Shown here: in pieces, positions 39,665-54,600 of the stretch
How positions within the stretch are numbered: position 1 is the first letter of the stretch
Layout of the letters: the number at the start of each line of letters is the position of its first letter
Assembly: GCF_000524195.1 (NCBI RefSeq)
Contig: NW_020170473.1
Span: 73,897-137,896, forward strand
Direction of reading: 5' to 3'
Source of the DNA: Echinococcus granulosus
Taxonomy: Eukaryota > Platyhelminthes > Cestoda > Cyclophyllidea > Taeniidae
DNA length: 64,000 nt
Notes under the pieces: generated by a model
What the model saw: the letters and a program-made list of their open reading frames with translations, nothing else
What the model was told of the DNA's origin: nothing
The model's database searches: none
Position numbers and translations under genes: made by a program

Positions 39665-42600
39665 GTAAGGGAATTCCATGTTTTTCGTGTCCCTTACCTT
39701 TTCACGAGCAAATGCATAGGGAAAAAGGTGTTAAAAGTGGTTAAGTAGATGACAGTAAACTTGGTGTTAAAGAAATTTAGGAAGAAAAAAAAGAATTTTA
39801 ATTTTACTGAAATAAAGCTAGTAGGTAACTAAAAATAGTATTTTAAAAAATGGTTTTCCGCCTTGTAAAACAACTTATCAGCAGATGATGGCCAAACTTG
39901 GTGGTTTAAAGGGGGTAGTATCCGATGGGTAGTCCAAGTCCTCCCTAAGACCGTAATGTCATGAATGTCACTGGATAGAACTCTAGTACATACATAGAAA
40001 GTCTCATTAACTGTTGACATAAGTGATAAGAGCGGAGTACCATGCCTTCAAGATGTTGACCAAAACCCACGGAGATTGGAGTCCGCACAACTGGATAAGT
40101 GGCTGAAACAAACTCTTGTCTGTTACGCATTTGGTAAGTGTATGAACAAGCATTTCAATCTGCATCCCGCAGGTGGCCGAGGTGACGAATGGGATGGAAG
40201 AGGAGCAGAGAAAACCGTGGCCTAAGACCGAACCGAACGACATTTAACCTCATTACCAGCAACTCCAAGCCCCATTAATTTCAAGTATTCACTAAATATT
40301 ACTGATTTGGCGGCATTAAACACCTAACACAGCATGTGTTTCAGTTCTACTTTTAATGACCCAGTGGAGATGTCTGTTTAAAATGCCGTCTAGATTAAGC
40401 GTAACACAGACCTTTGAAACGACGTATTTTCGAAACCGCAAGCGGGAAGGAGGCTTGATGAGGCAAAAGATTTTTGTGGGTGAGTAGTCAGTATTTACCA
40501 AAAAGAATCCCATGGTTGTGGGTTTCTCGTTTGCTGCGGAAGTCCTTACTGCAGACTAAGGTTGGAGGACACATAATATCTAACTACTTTGTCACCACTA
40601 GTGATATCCAATGAACGATTTTACTAGGATTCACAATGTCAACAACCAAGTCCGTTTGACCAGTCAAAAGCTTTCAGGAAATGTACGAAGCCGGGTCACC
40701 TGACAAATACCTTTAGCACAAATCTTTTGAATCCTAAAAAAAGAGGAGCTTTTGATTTATTTAACAGTAGCGACCCTTAACAGAAGGATTGAGAATAATG
40801 TCTGCCTTCAGAAATTACCCCAGTCCTATGGTCTGCAGGAAACCTATTAATAACTGAAGTGACACTGGCCTTGGCTGTGAACCATTTGGAAAAGTTCCTT
40901 AGGGAGCTACCTACGCACCCATATGAAGATGCTAATAACGTGAACACGCGACACCTTCTCTACCTCTCTACAAGCTGGATAGGACCCACGTAGATAAGGC
41001 GAAGCGGCACTGAAGCGAGAACAAATTAGAAGGGATGAATACACGCAAAACCTAGGCCCAACAAAATTTTTTAAAGCCCTATCACATATTAAATGTAATA
41101 CGATGGTGGTTTGTCCTTCGGTATTGGTGAGGCGCTACTTCTGGACTTTTGAATTTGCCTTCTTGCGCCTCGGTGGGTGAGCTGGCCTTTGGGCGGTGCC
41201 AGTAGCCCAAACACCTTCTCTGTGCCAAATGCATACATTCTGCCCTAGTATCTTGTCTTCTTTCATCTTCAGGGAAGTCTCGGGGGGCTACATAAATANN
41301 NNNNNNNNNNNNNNNNNNNNNNNNNNNNNNNNNNNNNNNNNNNNNNNNNNNNNNNNNNNNNNNNNNNNNNNNNNNNNNNNNNNNNNNNNNNNNNNNNNAA
41401 ATGGCCTTTAGAGATTTTTTCGACGACCCTTGTGTCCTCCGCACAATTTACAGAATTTGCCAGGAGTGTTGGTGCACGAAGTGGCTTACTTTCAAAACCA
41501 AATAAATTTGAGTTAAATTCGTTACGGTTTTTGGAATCCAATTCCTAGAAAGTAAATTTTGTCGATACTATTAATGTATGTCTGTTCATAATTATCTTGG
41601 CATGTTGGAAAGTATAACGCAGTCAGTAGTGCAACTGCATTAAATAAATTTCATTTAACAACGTAAAAAAAAGTCAGGCTTAATTATTAGAAAAGGCTCT
41701 GTGTTATGTTCTAAATCATGGTTTGAATTCATTGAGCAGAGCGCGCTTATTGGAAAAGTGTGCTCCAGTAACATATTAACGTGCGTTCGTATTTTTGGAT
41801 TGCTTGACAATTCGTTTCTCTTGTAGCCAAATGCCTTCCTAATTTTGTGTAGATGAGTTCAAGGGATGCTATTAAAGGCAAAAGGTCTACTAACATCCTG
41901 TTGTCAGATATTAAAAAGGAGCCTGATTATTTGTCAACACAGCCGAACGTTCCTTACCCCCGGGCATCATTTGCATCATCCTCCCGCGTAAGGAGTTGTT
42001 TGTTTATCTAAATAGTGTACACACATCTTGTATCTTCGTTGCCACATAGAGTTTTTGCATCAACTATGCCCCTCTTATTTTGCTTATACTTTGACAATCT
42101 GAACAAGCTGAGTGCATTTTTAGATGTATTTATGTTTTATATTCCCAGCAGGGACGTTATTTGATGCCCTTTCTGACTACCTATACATTTGAACACAGGT
42201 TTATTTATTGTGAATGCTCATTTGCACTCTGCGTGCATGGTATTTCCGCTAAAAGTTGGATTTATGTTTAATATCATTGTTTTCAGACTGCTGTGTCATC
42301 TGACCATGTCGCATCAGTAATGAGTAATTCATAAAATGCACATAGAACCTACTTGAATGACATGGGCAATTATTCTGTGAATTCCCTTGTTTCCTAATGT
42401 TTGTTAAGACCTTTGTCTTTGTCAACCCTTGAACCTCAGTGACAACATGCTTTGGTTTTCATTTACATCACATGATCTAAAATGAGTCGCTTTTTGTTAG
42501 AATATTGTCATTTTAACGCAAACCCAAGCCTGGAGACTATCGAAAGGAAGGCAACAGTTTATCAAAATATTCGCTCGTCATGTCGTTCTCACCCCACTTA

Positions 42601-45600
42601 TTTTTTGGATCTAAAGAAATAGATTCCCATCTTTCATACGAAAAAAGGGTGGTGAGCCCCCTTTTTAGATCACACGAAATCGTTGACTCCATAGTTGTCG
42701 CAATTGGCATACAATTTGCTAGATCAGAATAGTCGATCAACCTTTTACCTTGTCTTAATCATGTTTTACTTAAATTTATAAAGTACGCATTTTGTTAATC
42801 ATTCTGGTTGTGGTCTCGGGGCCCTGCCTACCTAGCTTTGTGCTTCAAGTCGGAATACACACTTCCATTTTTGTAGTCACTCGTTTGTATGATTACACCT
42901 CATAGTTCTGAAAATGCGCAGCACTGGTGGTTTGTGAGCACAGCCATATCGTGCTTACTCCATCCTAATTCTTTTACGATGATTCGAGGGACGCGAGTCT
43001 GGTGATAGTACTGTCCCTGCTCTTTATAGTGGGCTTGATGGACTACGCTTCCCAACCCTTTAATGTCGTCGCTACTAACGTTCACGTAGATACTACTTCG
43101 GTAAGTGCCACTTCATTTTAAAGGCAAATACTTCGACATATGATTCAATACAGGGGTTTTGTTGAACTTTGCAGCTTCGTGCAGTCACTTGCACACTGTT
43201 GATTTACACTTCACCTACTGGATGTCATATAATGAGCACTTCAGCTGTCGTCACCCCTGGCAGGTGCGGCTGTCATACTGACTGCTGTGCTAACGGTCTT
43301 GTTCGAGCTTGCACCTTAATCCACGCCTTCCCCCCCCCTGCACTTTCTGAACGTTAGCAGTAGTCTGCCTACTTTCTAGGACTCAGATAGTTATAGGTGC
43401 GTTCGCGTTCATATGCGTATCAACAAAAACTGCTTTTTTACCTGACCTTTTCGTATAGAGACTATGAACTTCAGTACTTTTACTTTTGAAACACCCAGAT
43501 GGTTATTGTCGTTGGTCGAGTTCACAAAAAGGCTCTTCAAGTGGACATTCATGTACCACAACTCACTACTGCGTGTATGATCAGCGGGTTTATTGCCGAG
43601 AGACAAAAATTCAGAGAATTGTCGGAGGTTTAACAGTGGAGAGTACCAGTAGTGAAAGTAATAAAATTACATGCGAGTAGACTGTATCTTTATTGATCTT
43701 GCTGGATACCCTTTGTCTCTGACTCCCTGAACGTAGCTCAAAGTTCGAGAAATGCCGACTTTGCATGTCACATCTAAGGCGAGGCAATGATAATGGGAGA
43801 AGTTAACCATTTTGACCAAGATACCATGCCCATTTATTTCTAATTTTTGTTTTGGCTACAGACGAACTGAATCGCATGAATTCATACTGTTTTGGTTCTG
43901 GGAGATTTGGGGAGCCGTGGCCTTATCATTCGTAATAACCACCATTGCGCGCAGGCTGCCGCATATTTCCGCGCTTTTACTTTTTTAACTGTTTAACGTC
44001 ATAAATATCTTACACTGGATGGTGTTTTATTCTCAGACTTGCTTCTCGAAGTTCTAAATTTTACGTGCTTCCCAGTGACGCGAAGCGCGTTCAAGTTAAG
44101 CCGGGGCTTTTGAGTTTATCTGCTAAAGTGAAGGAAAGGTTTCATTTAGTGTAAACCACATTGATATTTTGACAGTTTTTACCTGCACAACCACTTAACC
44201 AGTGCATGGAAAGCGGCTTTTGCCTAACAAGATTTACCATTGCGGCTGAACTGCTCTGGGACAGTCTGGTTGTTAGTATGGGCAAACTTTTTGACATTTA
44301 AACTGTTCGTAAATGATTGTATTGCGCTCACCAGTCCCATGGGGCAAGTTATATATCGATCAGGGGTCCAGGGTGGGTCGGGCATTCTCTCTCCCTACTG
44401 ACTGTTCAAAGGAACGACTGCAATAGTGGTTGGCTGGGAACGTGTCACTACGGCCAGGGTCGTCAATGACGATTGGATATCCCTCTTTGAAGCTTTAGCA
44501 TCATTTGAATGTTTTTGTGCCTATTGCACGCGCTACTACTGTTACCCGTCATCTTGACGCTGTCTGGGCTAGGACTGGCCCACGTATGGCGTGTAATAGA
44601 ACACACTTGCCAGTACCATCTCAAATCAGCCTCATATTTGGTGGAACCTTACCAACTTAAGTGATGTACCCCCTTTTCATCAATGCTTGTCTGCAGACTT
44701 TTAAGGTGTCAGTAAGATGAGCTGCGATCCTAGCACAGCTAGTTGCCCGTGGGCTTGTCGTTATTTTAGCATTTCGGTGTGTTGTGTGTGGTCGTTTCCG
44801 TAGGCTAGCTTACGCATATACGCGTAGACAGTCCCACACAGTGGATCTAGCCCTCCACGCCTCATGGTCATTGCATATGGCTGGGTAGATAAACGACTTC
44901 TCATCTGTTATTTATTATTTTTTGCATAGCCAGTTAGTTCATTCCAATCACATGATCTCGTGCAGTGGAAATTCTCATAATCCACATTGCTTTAATAACT
45001 CCTTCACAGTTTTCACCGGTTTGTATGTCTCGCCAAATCTTTCGCCTTGACACTTAATTCATCGATTCACTATGGAGGAATCCTGATTTTTAACCGTGTT
45101 AACGGATTGGCTCCACCGTTATCGAAGTAGCAACTGCATCAGGGGTCGGCTAAACACGGCTTTTGCCACGTGCTTTCATCAAGGCACCATTTGATAATTT
45201 TGTTGAAACAGTAATGCGTTCGAAACCGCTCTGAAGATAAGTCACGAAAGCAGCTGCTTTTAACATACAGGGCTTAAAAAACTAGAACTAGTTTTAGGCA
45301 GAAATTACTTTCACAGAAGGAGTTCTGCGTAAAAACTTGAGAGTACTGGACACTCTCTGGAATAGCATCAGATTTCTGCCTCAGTACCTCAGCATACTTG
45401 TCGTCCCAAGCATTTCTCTTCAAGAAGGTTGTTTTGAGTAAAAAGGCAAGTTCTGCTATTAATTTTGGTGAACGTTTAATCGAGAAAGATTTGTTAAAAG
45501 AAATTTTTATTGATAGAAGAGGACCGAACCTTACAGCTACTCATATTAGTTTGAAGGGAAGTGGCGCTGTCAGCATTTGGTTTTTCAATTAACTGACTTC

Positions 45601-48600
45601 CAAAAGAAGCATTTTTTGTTGATAGACACTTGTTTGAAGGGGGGTGAATTTAAGGTGGGCCATGTGGTATATGGTGGAAGGGATTGCAGCTCTTACAAAT
45701 ACATTGCTTGGACCTGTCAAAAGGCACTTTTCGGCTGTGAGTTTAAATCTCACCATTTTTTGGATTCCACTACAGTGCATTACGTTTTTAGCATGGATTC
45801 TCACAGTCAAGTAACTTCAATATTTGAGTGCTTGTCAGCCGATTCTTTTTCTTGGATTAATACTGTCAAATCAACGGGTAGAATACATGTTTTTCAGTTT
45901 GTTGTAAGGGTTTATCCCGCTGTAAGGATACGTTTACTATTTCAATATAGAAAGTGGAAACAGTCTGTTTGGTGCAATATTGGATGACTTATGCGGTTAT
46001 TTTCTTTTAAGGGCACAAGATAAGCCATTGAATGGCTTTATGCTCTTGTGAAGAAAAAAGATCTTGGGACCGCTAACAATGGGAACCTACACTTTGCAAC
46101 TTTCTTCTTTTGTAAAACTGAAATTTAGGAGGCATCGCACGTTCCTCATGTATCTGCGCCCGCTTCTGCCTCCACCTCGGTGGTGGTGGCTGGGGACTCC
46201 CAATATTCGACTGCCACCAACTCCACTACTGCTAACCTCAGTGCCAGTCTCTTCGAGTCCCCGTCCAACCTCCTCCAGCAGCTGCGCACTAAATCCATGC
46301 CGGAAATGAGCTCTGTGCTAAGAGTATGCATCCAACTCTCACTCCCCTTTTCCATTGTTCAAAATAAGTAGTATAATTAGCGTTTTTTTTCTGATAGGAG
46401 AAAAGTGCCGAAGTGTGTCGTTTCTATTTGAGAAGATGAGCCTTTTAAACACTACCTAATTTTAGTGCGCAATTTTTTTAGTTATTAAAGCCTTCCTTTG
46501 CTTTACTTCTACTCTACAGGATATGAGTCTAAGTTAAACGGTAAATTCTAGTCGAGCGGAGTATTACACGTGCAGATGACAGATCTTACGAATGATCAAA
46601 CTCAAGTGATCCGTAAATTTACACTCTCGGTGTCAGGGTCTCAGAAGAATATCTAGGGTTGGAGTTTAACTGTTTTACCAAGAAAATAATTATTGGCAAC
46701 TTTCGTAGAATGTATCTATGAAATTTTAAATCGCTGAACTGAGCTATCCTACTGGCCGGGACGCATGCGTGACATTGAGTTATAGATGCAACCCAGTTAT
46801 CGCAGGTTGATTAATGCACTGCCGGATTCAGGCAAGGAATCGGTGCGTGAAACATACGTGACGGTGGTTGTGAAAATATTTAAGTGTTTATTTAATTGAT
46901 TATTGGACAAAAGCCCACCTATTTTTTGTGGTGCGAGTCAACGTGCACAAATGGCAAAGTTTGGGGCCAACGTTATCGACGGCACGTGCATTTACGCGCA
47001 CGTATTAGTGCTCGGCTGTGTACAAATACCCAGTTTGACTTCCATCTTTTACTGTTTGAAATAGGTTGAGAGTTGATCCAGTTAGAACAATAAAAGTTGG
47101 TGATGCCGAAGAAATCGGGATTCTATCAATTATTTGTGCTTTCTATGCTTCGACTGTGTGTAAAGAAACCTGACATTGACCACAAATTGTAACTAGAGTA
47201 CATTGCTTCCATTGAAAGCACTTAAAGGTAGCAAATTCGCATTTCAAGGTAGTGAATATTGATGGTCTGATGAAATAATATCTCCAGACAATGGAGACTA
47301 CATGAACCTGCCCAAAGCCCGCGAACTTGTTTCCTGTAGCTAGGAGGCTTTGGTTGAACTTTTGCAACAGGCTTGATACCTTTCGCCGAAACATACGTAT
47401 TTATAAATTTATATTTTCCATTCTTCTTGCATAGCTTGACCCCTTCGTACTTCTGGACAGGGACGACCAGGCTGCAGCGGAAGTGCAGAAGGTGAGCCAC
47501 TTCAACCCTTAGGAAGGAGGTTTATGTCAGGCTTATGGACATTTCCTATGTGCTTGTTTCCACAAGCACCCATCGACTTGGTGAGCAAATGGAAATACAC
47601 GAACCGCTTAAAAAGGATCGATTCGTTCCATTTGAGTATGCTTACTAAATATGATGCTGCACCTCTGAATAGTGCCTTTAGGTACAAATTCTCCTCCAAA
47701 AAATGGTCACGGATGTGGAAGCATTAATATTAAAACGACAAAGTATTTGACTGATACGTTTTCTGGCCACGTGCACTTTATTTCACCAGACAAAGATTCT
47801 TTCATCCCTCATCACTCTCAACGCACTCCAGAGCCTCAATCTCATCTCCGGTTTGCCATAGTTCTGGCTCATTTGTTCCAGCGTTGGTTGCCAGCACAGT
47901 GCGTCATTTCTTTCAAGCTTACTTATGATTGCTAGAAGAGAAGTGATTGTTGATCCAAATGAAAAGTACCGTACCTGAATTCCATTACGTCATTTCAAGT
48001 ACTGATAAGTGAACGAGTTCATCTATAATAGACCCATCCACACCGACTGCGACTTTTTGTGCTGTCTCAGCAACATGTCCCTACACTGTCAGCAATCTAA
48101 TTACTGAAGCCCATTCTTCGTTCTCGCGCTACTCAGTTTTGGGTACTAGACATCCGCTACTTCAACGCAGCCAATGATGAAGCCATATGACTCTACTCCA
48201 ATTGTGTCGTTGCGATACCCCTGAGGTATCAGATGCGATTAGGCAAAGACGCTTCGTATTTTTCACTGGGTAGTCATGTAAAAGATTGTTGTGTTATCTA
48301 AGGTTATTCTTCTGTGTGTCTTACTACCCTGTTTAGTCCCTCGTGACCCTTCCACGTACGTTCAAATTGAAATCCAATTTTGACTTTTCAAAATGGCGAT
48401 TTAATTAAGAAAGATTGGAATTAGGGTCATTGGCTAAACAGAGGATGTTTTTATTGACCTAAACCTCTATGAACTAATGCGAATCTGCAAATAGCCGCAA
48501 AAATTGGTCGAAAGGGGAAGTTTTTAGACCATTGAGGCGTGGAATAAGCCAACAAATAATTAGATTTTACGGTAAATGTTTTCGAATTTCAATAGATTTG

Positions 48601-51600
48601 TATTGACAAATCCTTGTGCTTTAATTCCCCTTCGTGGCTCTTTAGTTGTTACTTGGAAATGGGAATATCTGCTAATAAATCTGTTTCGACTACTTTTAGC
48701 CTAAATGCCTATTTACAGTCGTAATCTTTACAAACCCGTCAATTTCGATAAGACAATAAAATTCTCTTAAAACTGGGAGTTTTTTGGTTTCAATGCACCT
48801 AGAGTGATTGAAACGCTATTATAATTATACCCTTACTACTTTAGACCTAAGCAGATGCGGTGTTCAGGATAAAATGCGAAGTTGTATGTATAAGTGCAAT
48901 GTATTGTTGCTTAAATCTTCATTTCATTATGGTTTTACTGAACTTACCCAATGTACATAACCAGATCTCCCTTTGGAGAAGAAACGTGTCCGAGTAACCG
49001 CACCAATATCCACAAACGTGTGTCTATCCCTTACCTCTAGGTATGTCCAAACCCGCAGGGCTATCACGTATGCTTGTACTGCCATCGCACGTTCTCCAGC
49101 GCCTCGCTCTACGCCAACCACATAAACAGGCCAGTGGCGCGGGTGATTTACCGTTGCCATCTCTGCTCTACGCAGCTGGACACTGGGCCTACGCCCACCG
49201 TAGTGTCGCAGCAGACTTCATCCCCCCCCTCCTCCCTCACCATCTCCACCAGCACCACCGTTGCCAGCTCTAGCAATCCCGTCTCGATGATGTCGGCATC
49301 GTCGACACTGCCCTCGCCATGTAACCTGTTGGCCCCAAACCTCTGCGCCCTCTATGTGCATATGGCTCAGTGCCACGCCAACGAGCCTGTTACGGCATGG
49401 CGACTCGTTCCCTCGCGTCTCACCATCACTGCTATTCCCTGGCTCGTCAGTGGAGCCAAAGTCGAGGGAGCCAACGGAGCCTCGCGATCCACTCCTATTC
49501 AACCACCGCTGCCGCCTTCGCTACCTCCCACCACCTACGTAGAGGGACAGGAGCTTATTGACCTCGGCAACGATCTGGATCGACGTTTGACGTAAGCCTT
49601 ACTTGAGAGTAGTTTCTTCGTGCCCCTTTTTCATTGCTTTCCGCTGTTTCTCTTGACTCCAAACTCGTAAATGAAGCTACTCAGTTGGCAAACTACGGGA
49701 AGTAGATCCAAGTTGGTGCATTCAGGTAGTGTAATTTTTAATAAACATGAGCGTCTTTGGTGGGTTTTGATTTATTTTAATTCATGAGATCTTCCAGAGT
49801 TTCCGTAGCTGTTTGCTAGCAGTTAACTGCACTTTTGTCAAATACTCAATCAAATTAAAGTAGCATAAGGAATATAGTATTCGTATCCGTCCACCAAAAA
49901 TTAGTTTAGTTAAAATCCGATTAGGATCTCCTTATTCGGGAAGCAGAATTGGGGTAGTTTTGATCAAAAACTACAAAACCACATTCGAAGCATTATCAGC
50001 TGACATTTTTAAGTGAAATGAGCCAAGCGAATAAGTTCATTTGAGGAGGGTGGACAATAAGTTTAAAAGTTTACAAAAGTGAAATTAACTTAGCTAAAGT
50101 TCGGGTTGATGTATCAAAATATTTGATTTAATTACAATCGTTGTTGCTTTTAGTACAAAATGATACCTTTGAAGACATTAGGGAACCGTCACTTTTGTTT
50201 CAATACGCTTCAGAAGGTTTAAATGGTGTTTGGCCCGTTGCTGAATCTTTAATGGAATCGTGTATTGCTCAGTGATTAAATTGGTTTGATAATTTCTGCC
50301 ACCTTTTCACCAGCTACCCAGTTTGTAGTGCTTATGTGGCTGCCCATTAGTGCTCTAACGAACCGTACTTTCAGCCATAAGATCAAGGTGGAGAAATAAC
50401 CCAAAAAAAACCTGCGAAATTGGTACTTATTGGGGTTGACGTTATAGGAATCTACTTCGAGCTGGGGAGTTCCGGTTTTCTTCCGCGAGAGTAGGCGGCA
50501 TTGCAGAGGAAGGCACATTTCTTCGCGCGCCTGACGTCCGGTCGATGACCTCCATTTCAACGCGATTTGTCCCCACGCCATTGCAGCCCACCGGTCTCTC
50601 GGTTGATGGCCTCCCCCGTTCTCTTGCCTCGCCCATCAGCCACCTCCTGTTTCGTCTGGCCGAAGCCTCTATCTGGCACGGATACTTCTTCCTCGCCGGG
50701 TGGTATCCATCATTTACTGGCATCAGTGCGTTGCCTAAGCGAAAGCCCTGTTGCACTCATTAATGTATTCATCTATTATTTATCCATCCATTTATTCATA
50801 GTTCGACCCATTAACCATTCATTTATTTAGCTTCTTTATTCACACTTTTGTGGTATTAGGTATTCAAGAGACCAGTTTGCCACTGCCATGCGCAGCCAGC
50901 GTGAAACAGATCGAGCAGGCTTACAACGCCCTATTGAGGGATTCACAAACTGGCGCTCGAGGCTGCAGTAGGGAAGGAGGCGGGAGAGGGGTGTTGCGTT
51001 GCTTGCTTTGCGGCGAGTTTTGCACCAATACTGGTGCCAACTTGAGGACACACCTCAACGGTCGCGTGAGTGGTGCCGACGTCTCCCTCGCAAAATGCGC
51101 GCTCTGCGCCCTCTCGGTGGTCCACAATCGCAAGGATATGGTACTGTGCTCCATTAAGGCGCACCTCCTCTTCCATTTGGACATTTTCCTCATGTGTCCG
51201 CAATGTGGATTTACTGTAAGCCAATACCCCTCCTTCCTTCTCGTGTGCCACATCTACCATTACTGTGGCACCCGAGCTCCTGATAACGATGTTGGAAGGT
51301 GTTTTTTGGGCAAAACTTTATCATACTTAGCCTGCCAACTAAATGCCACTTACGGACACAAATGAGTCCATGTAGTTAAATGGACAATTTAAACAAATAT
51401 TCTTCAATTGCATTTTCCCTTCTTTCAAGCGTCGGCCACAACGCTCACTGTGGCCATTCCTCTACACTAGCTGTCCCAATGCAGTTGGTACTTGAAAAAT
51501 CATCTACGAGTCAGAAACGCATACTATACGTTGCCATTTAGCCGCTAAGGCGGTGGAGTTAGGTATCTTCTCTTTAGATAATACATGTATCTTGTAAATA

Positions 51601-54600
51601 CCTCCATGCTGAATGCAAGATTAGAATGGTTCTCAAGAGTAGACGCGACCTCTGTAACCCCTTAAAACTACTAGGCTCTAGGCCTCCACAGCCTGTGCCA
51701 TCTATGGGGTTTGGGTTTATTATGCAGCCATTAAATTCGAAATTATTGTTCACTTAGATTAGGTTTACCTACCACTGCCACCGTCTAACATTAGTTAGTG
51801 AATCTGGGCAAAGCGTCATTATAAATGTACCACTAGGGACTGGTAGACTATTGGCATAAGCGACAAAGGACTATCACCCTTCAAGGCGGTTACTCGAGAA
51901 CCCATAGAGCTAAACGCATTTAAAACGGATCGTGTTGCCATATTCCCCCCATTGGGTACGCACCTTGTTAATAAAAGGGTGTCAATGTAATTTCCTGTCG
52001 GTTTTTTTAGGTTGGACCATCTTTCATTAGCATACTACTACCTTACGCCAATCACAGAAATGGTGGAAGTTTGCTGACGACATCCCATTTTTGAGTAACG
52101 CACCGTTTCAGAGAGGCAGTTGGAGCGCACTCTTTAGGACTTTTTTAAATTAATAATGCAACAGCATTTTGCATGCTTCCATGCATCGGGGAATATTTCA
52201 CTGTAACGGTTTTACGCCAACTTTATTGACATGATTTGGGAGGTTTTTCTGTGATAGCGGCGGTGATCACTAGTTCAGGGAAAACATATTGCCATCTAAA
52301 TTTAGATCCTACATTTTTTTTCCGCGTCATTGGCGTAGGTATGGATTGGTTCCCATTGATTTTTCACTTTCATCATTAGTAATTAATGAGGATGTCTTCA
52401 AGTTCCTCCTTTAAATGTTCCAAGTATCTTGCACGTTGATACTGCAAAAAAACTTGATCTTTGCTACGCCATATTTTTTCAAGAGAACGTTGACAGCGTT
52501 GTTACGATTGAAGCGGGAGTACTTGTTTGGTTCCCGGCTTTGAAAATGGTCAACAGTGTAAGCTGAAGCACATATTTCGCATAGATCATGTTGGGTTTAG
52601 ATTACTCATTTTGATCGCTGATAAGATCATTTAAATTTTTTTATTGATGCACCTTACTTTCCTGGTTGCGCCGCAGCTCCGGAGTCTTCCCTGGAGAATC
52701 TGTGAAGTGTACGCTTCTGTACAGGTATTTGTCATAAATGCATTTAAGGACTAGTGCTCTATTAATGAAAATGAAAGATAAAAGTGCACTATGCCGTCAA
52801 GATGCTAAAAGTGCTTGTAAGACCCGAAGAGCCCCTCGGAATCAAATGTGCCACCTCGGCAAAGATCGTCACTAAAAGGTGCACGGTCGTCTCTGAAAGG
52901 TTTTTCTGCAGCTGAGCGTCCCGCCGCCATACAAATCGTGTTTGAATTATTATGTCGGAGTGAATACCCACTCATTTTATGCGGGTTTCCTGTCCACGAG
53001 AAACTCCATCGTCGCACGTCGTCTCTTGCAGGCATCAGCACTGCTGCCCGACTCCTCGATTACTTATCTGAATTGGGCTGGCCCACAGTCACGTGGTGTC
53101 TTCATTTAGTCATGACGCCGTAATTAAGTCTTCTACTACAATTAAAGTAGATATCTTTCTGCTACAGTGAAACCTATTGCTCCTTATATTATCATTATTG
53201 GCAATACCATCCCTCTCCTTTCGGACAGCCACCCCCGGATTTGACCCCTTCCCTGGCCGAGATTTGTTTGCGCCTGCACTTGCGGTTCGTCTGCTTCCAC
53301 TTCAACCTGGTCAAGGTGTTACTTTGTTCGAGGGCATCCTGCAGGGAGCGGATCTTTCTTACCATGGAGAGCTTCGTGCAACACTGGTTTGAGGTACACA
53401 CTGCGCGCAAGTATGCCTGTCAACTCTGCGGCAGTCTTGGTCACCAGAGGAAGATAGAGGTCGATGCCGCTGATGGTGCGTCTTCTTTTCTGCAATCTTG
53501 AGGGTCGGATGAGTCACAAAGTTATGGTCACCGAATTACAAGCGATTTAAAAAATGCTTTTTTGTGGTATTTTTGTAGGAGGACTGCTGCATTCAGTCAC
53601 TTTGACTACCTTAATTAGGTTAAGTACAAATTTTTGCGAATTTTAATACCATGGAGTTCGAGTTTTCGTGTCTTAAATTAACCGCTTTTGAGCCAATAAT
53701 TGTAGTGCTAGTAAATGACGTTGCTCCATAACTCTTGCTTTTTTTCGATACTCCACTGAGGTATTGTAAAAAATACTTCCATTGTCCTATTAAAACCGTA
53801 TATTCTGAGACATTATCATTTAGAGGACAAAAATAAGATTTAACTTAGTCCATTAAAGACATGATTGGTCTGAGAGATCTAGGTTTTTTAACTTTTATCA
53901 ATGAAACTACGCTTGGTCACTGAAAAATAAGCATTAGCACTACACCAGTACAGCAAAACGAAAATTAGCCTTTTTAATGCCTCCATTTCGAAGTTGTTGA
54001 TTGTTAGGAGTAGAGTAAGGTCCTCAAATCAAAGGAGCATCTTGAGTCTACGTAAAGCGAATTATGACTCCTCACTGTCATGGCTCAATTCTTTTGTGTC
54101 GCCTTGCCGCAAAGACAAGTTCCTGTTTTAATTTGATGAGTGCAGGCAACTGTGTTCTTTGGAATGATCGATTTCTGCTTGCCTATCTTAAAAACAGGTT
54201 GCCATTCATGGTGAGGGTGCTGAGGGTCATTGATTTCAGTTTGCTTTTGACAACTTATTGAAGCTCGGCTATTTGCTCGAAAAATTACTCTACATCTTAT
54301 CTGTAGGATTCAGAAGTAAATACGCCCAAACGTACTAGTTTCCTCTACTTGTTATTCCACTATTAGATCTATTACCGATGAAATGTGTGCTGTGATGCGA
54401 AATCTACCTGATCTATGCAAGAATTGGTTAGGCTGCTGCGCCATTTTAGCTAACGCGTTTGAATGGGGTCGGCGTAATGCAGTGAATCCTACCTTTGTAT
54501 TACTTTATGGGCAGACGCTGTGGTTCGCCTGAACGGCCTGATCTACGATTTTTCCGACCTCGCCTCGGTGTGCATACACTTACAGGAGCGTCATTCACTA

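Larger units (their letters stand above)
39665..46128 (+). other. First large intron of the zinc-finger gene
   Basis: About 6.5 kb, bounded by GTAAGG and AAATTTAG. It contains repeat copy B and a gap. Open stretches at 42537-42740 and 42900-43085 (minus) and 45398-45987 (plus) have no recognised similarity or splice logic and are probably chance or decayed elements. Confidence 0.6.

Noticed and set aside
45398..45987. Two adjacent plus-strand frames of 64 and 136 residues
   Set aside because: AT-rich codons, no splice logic with neighbouring zinc-finger exons, and no recognisable family. Probably chance within a large intron.
52679..52726. 48-nt phase-0 exon-like segment between GCCGCAG and GTATTT in the zinc-finger gene
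   Set aside because: The frame fits, but inclusion would push the CPQC pair further from its histidines. Joining 51215 directly to 53229 restores a finger more simply. It could be an alternative exon.
52848..53123. 91-residue open plus-strand frame in the intron before 53229
   Set aside because: No cysteine pairs, no matching splice sites, and equally open frames on the opposite strand.
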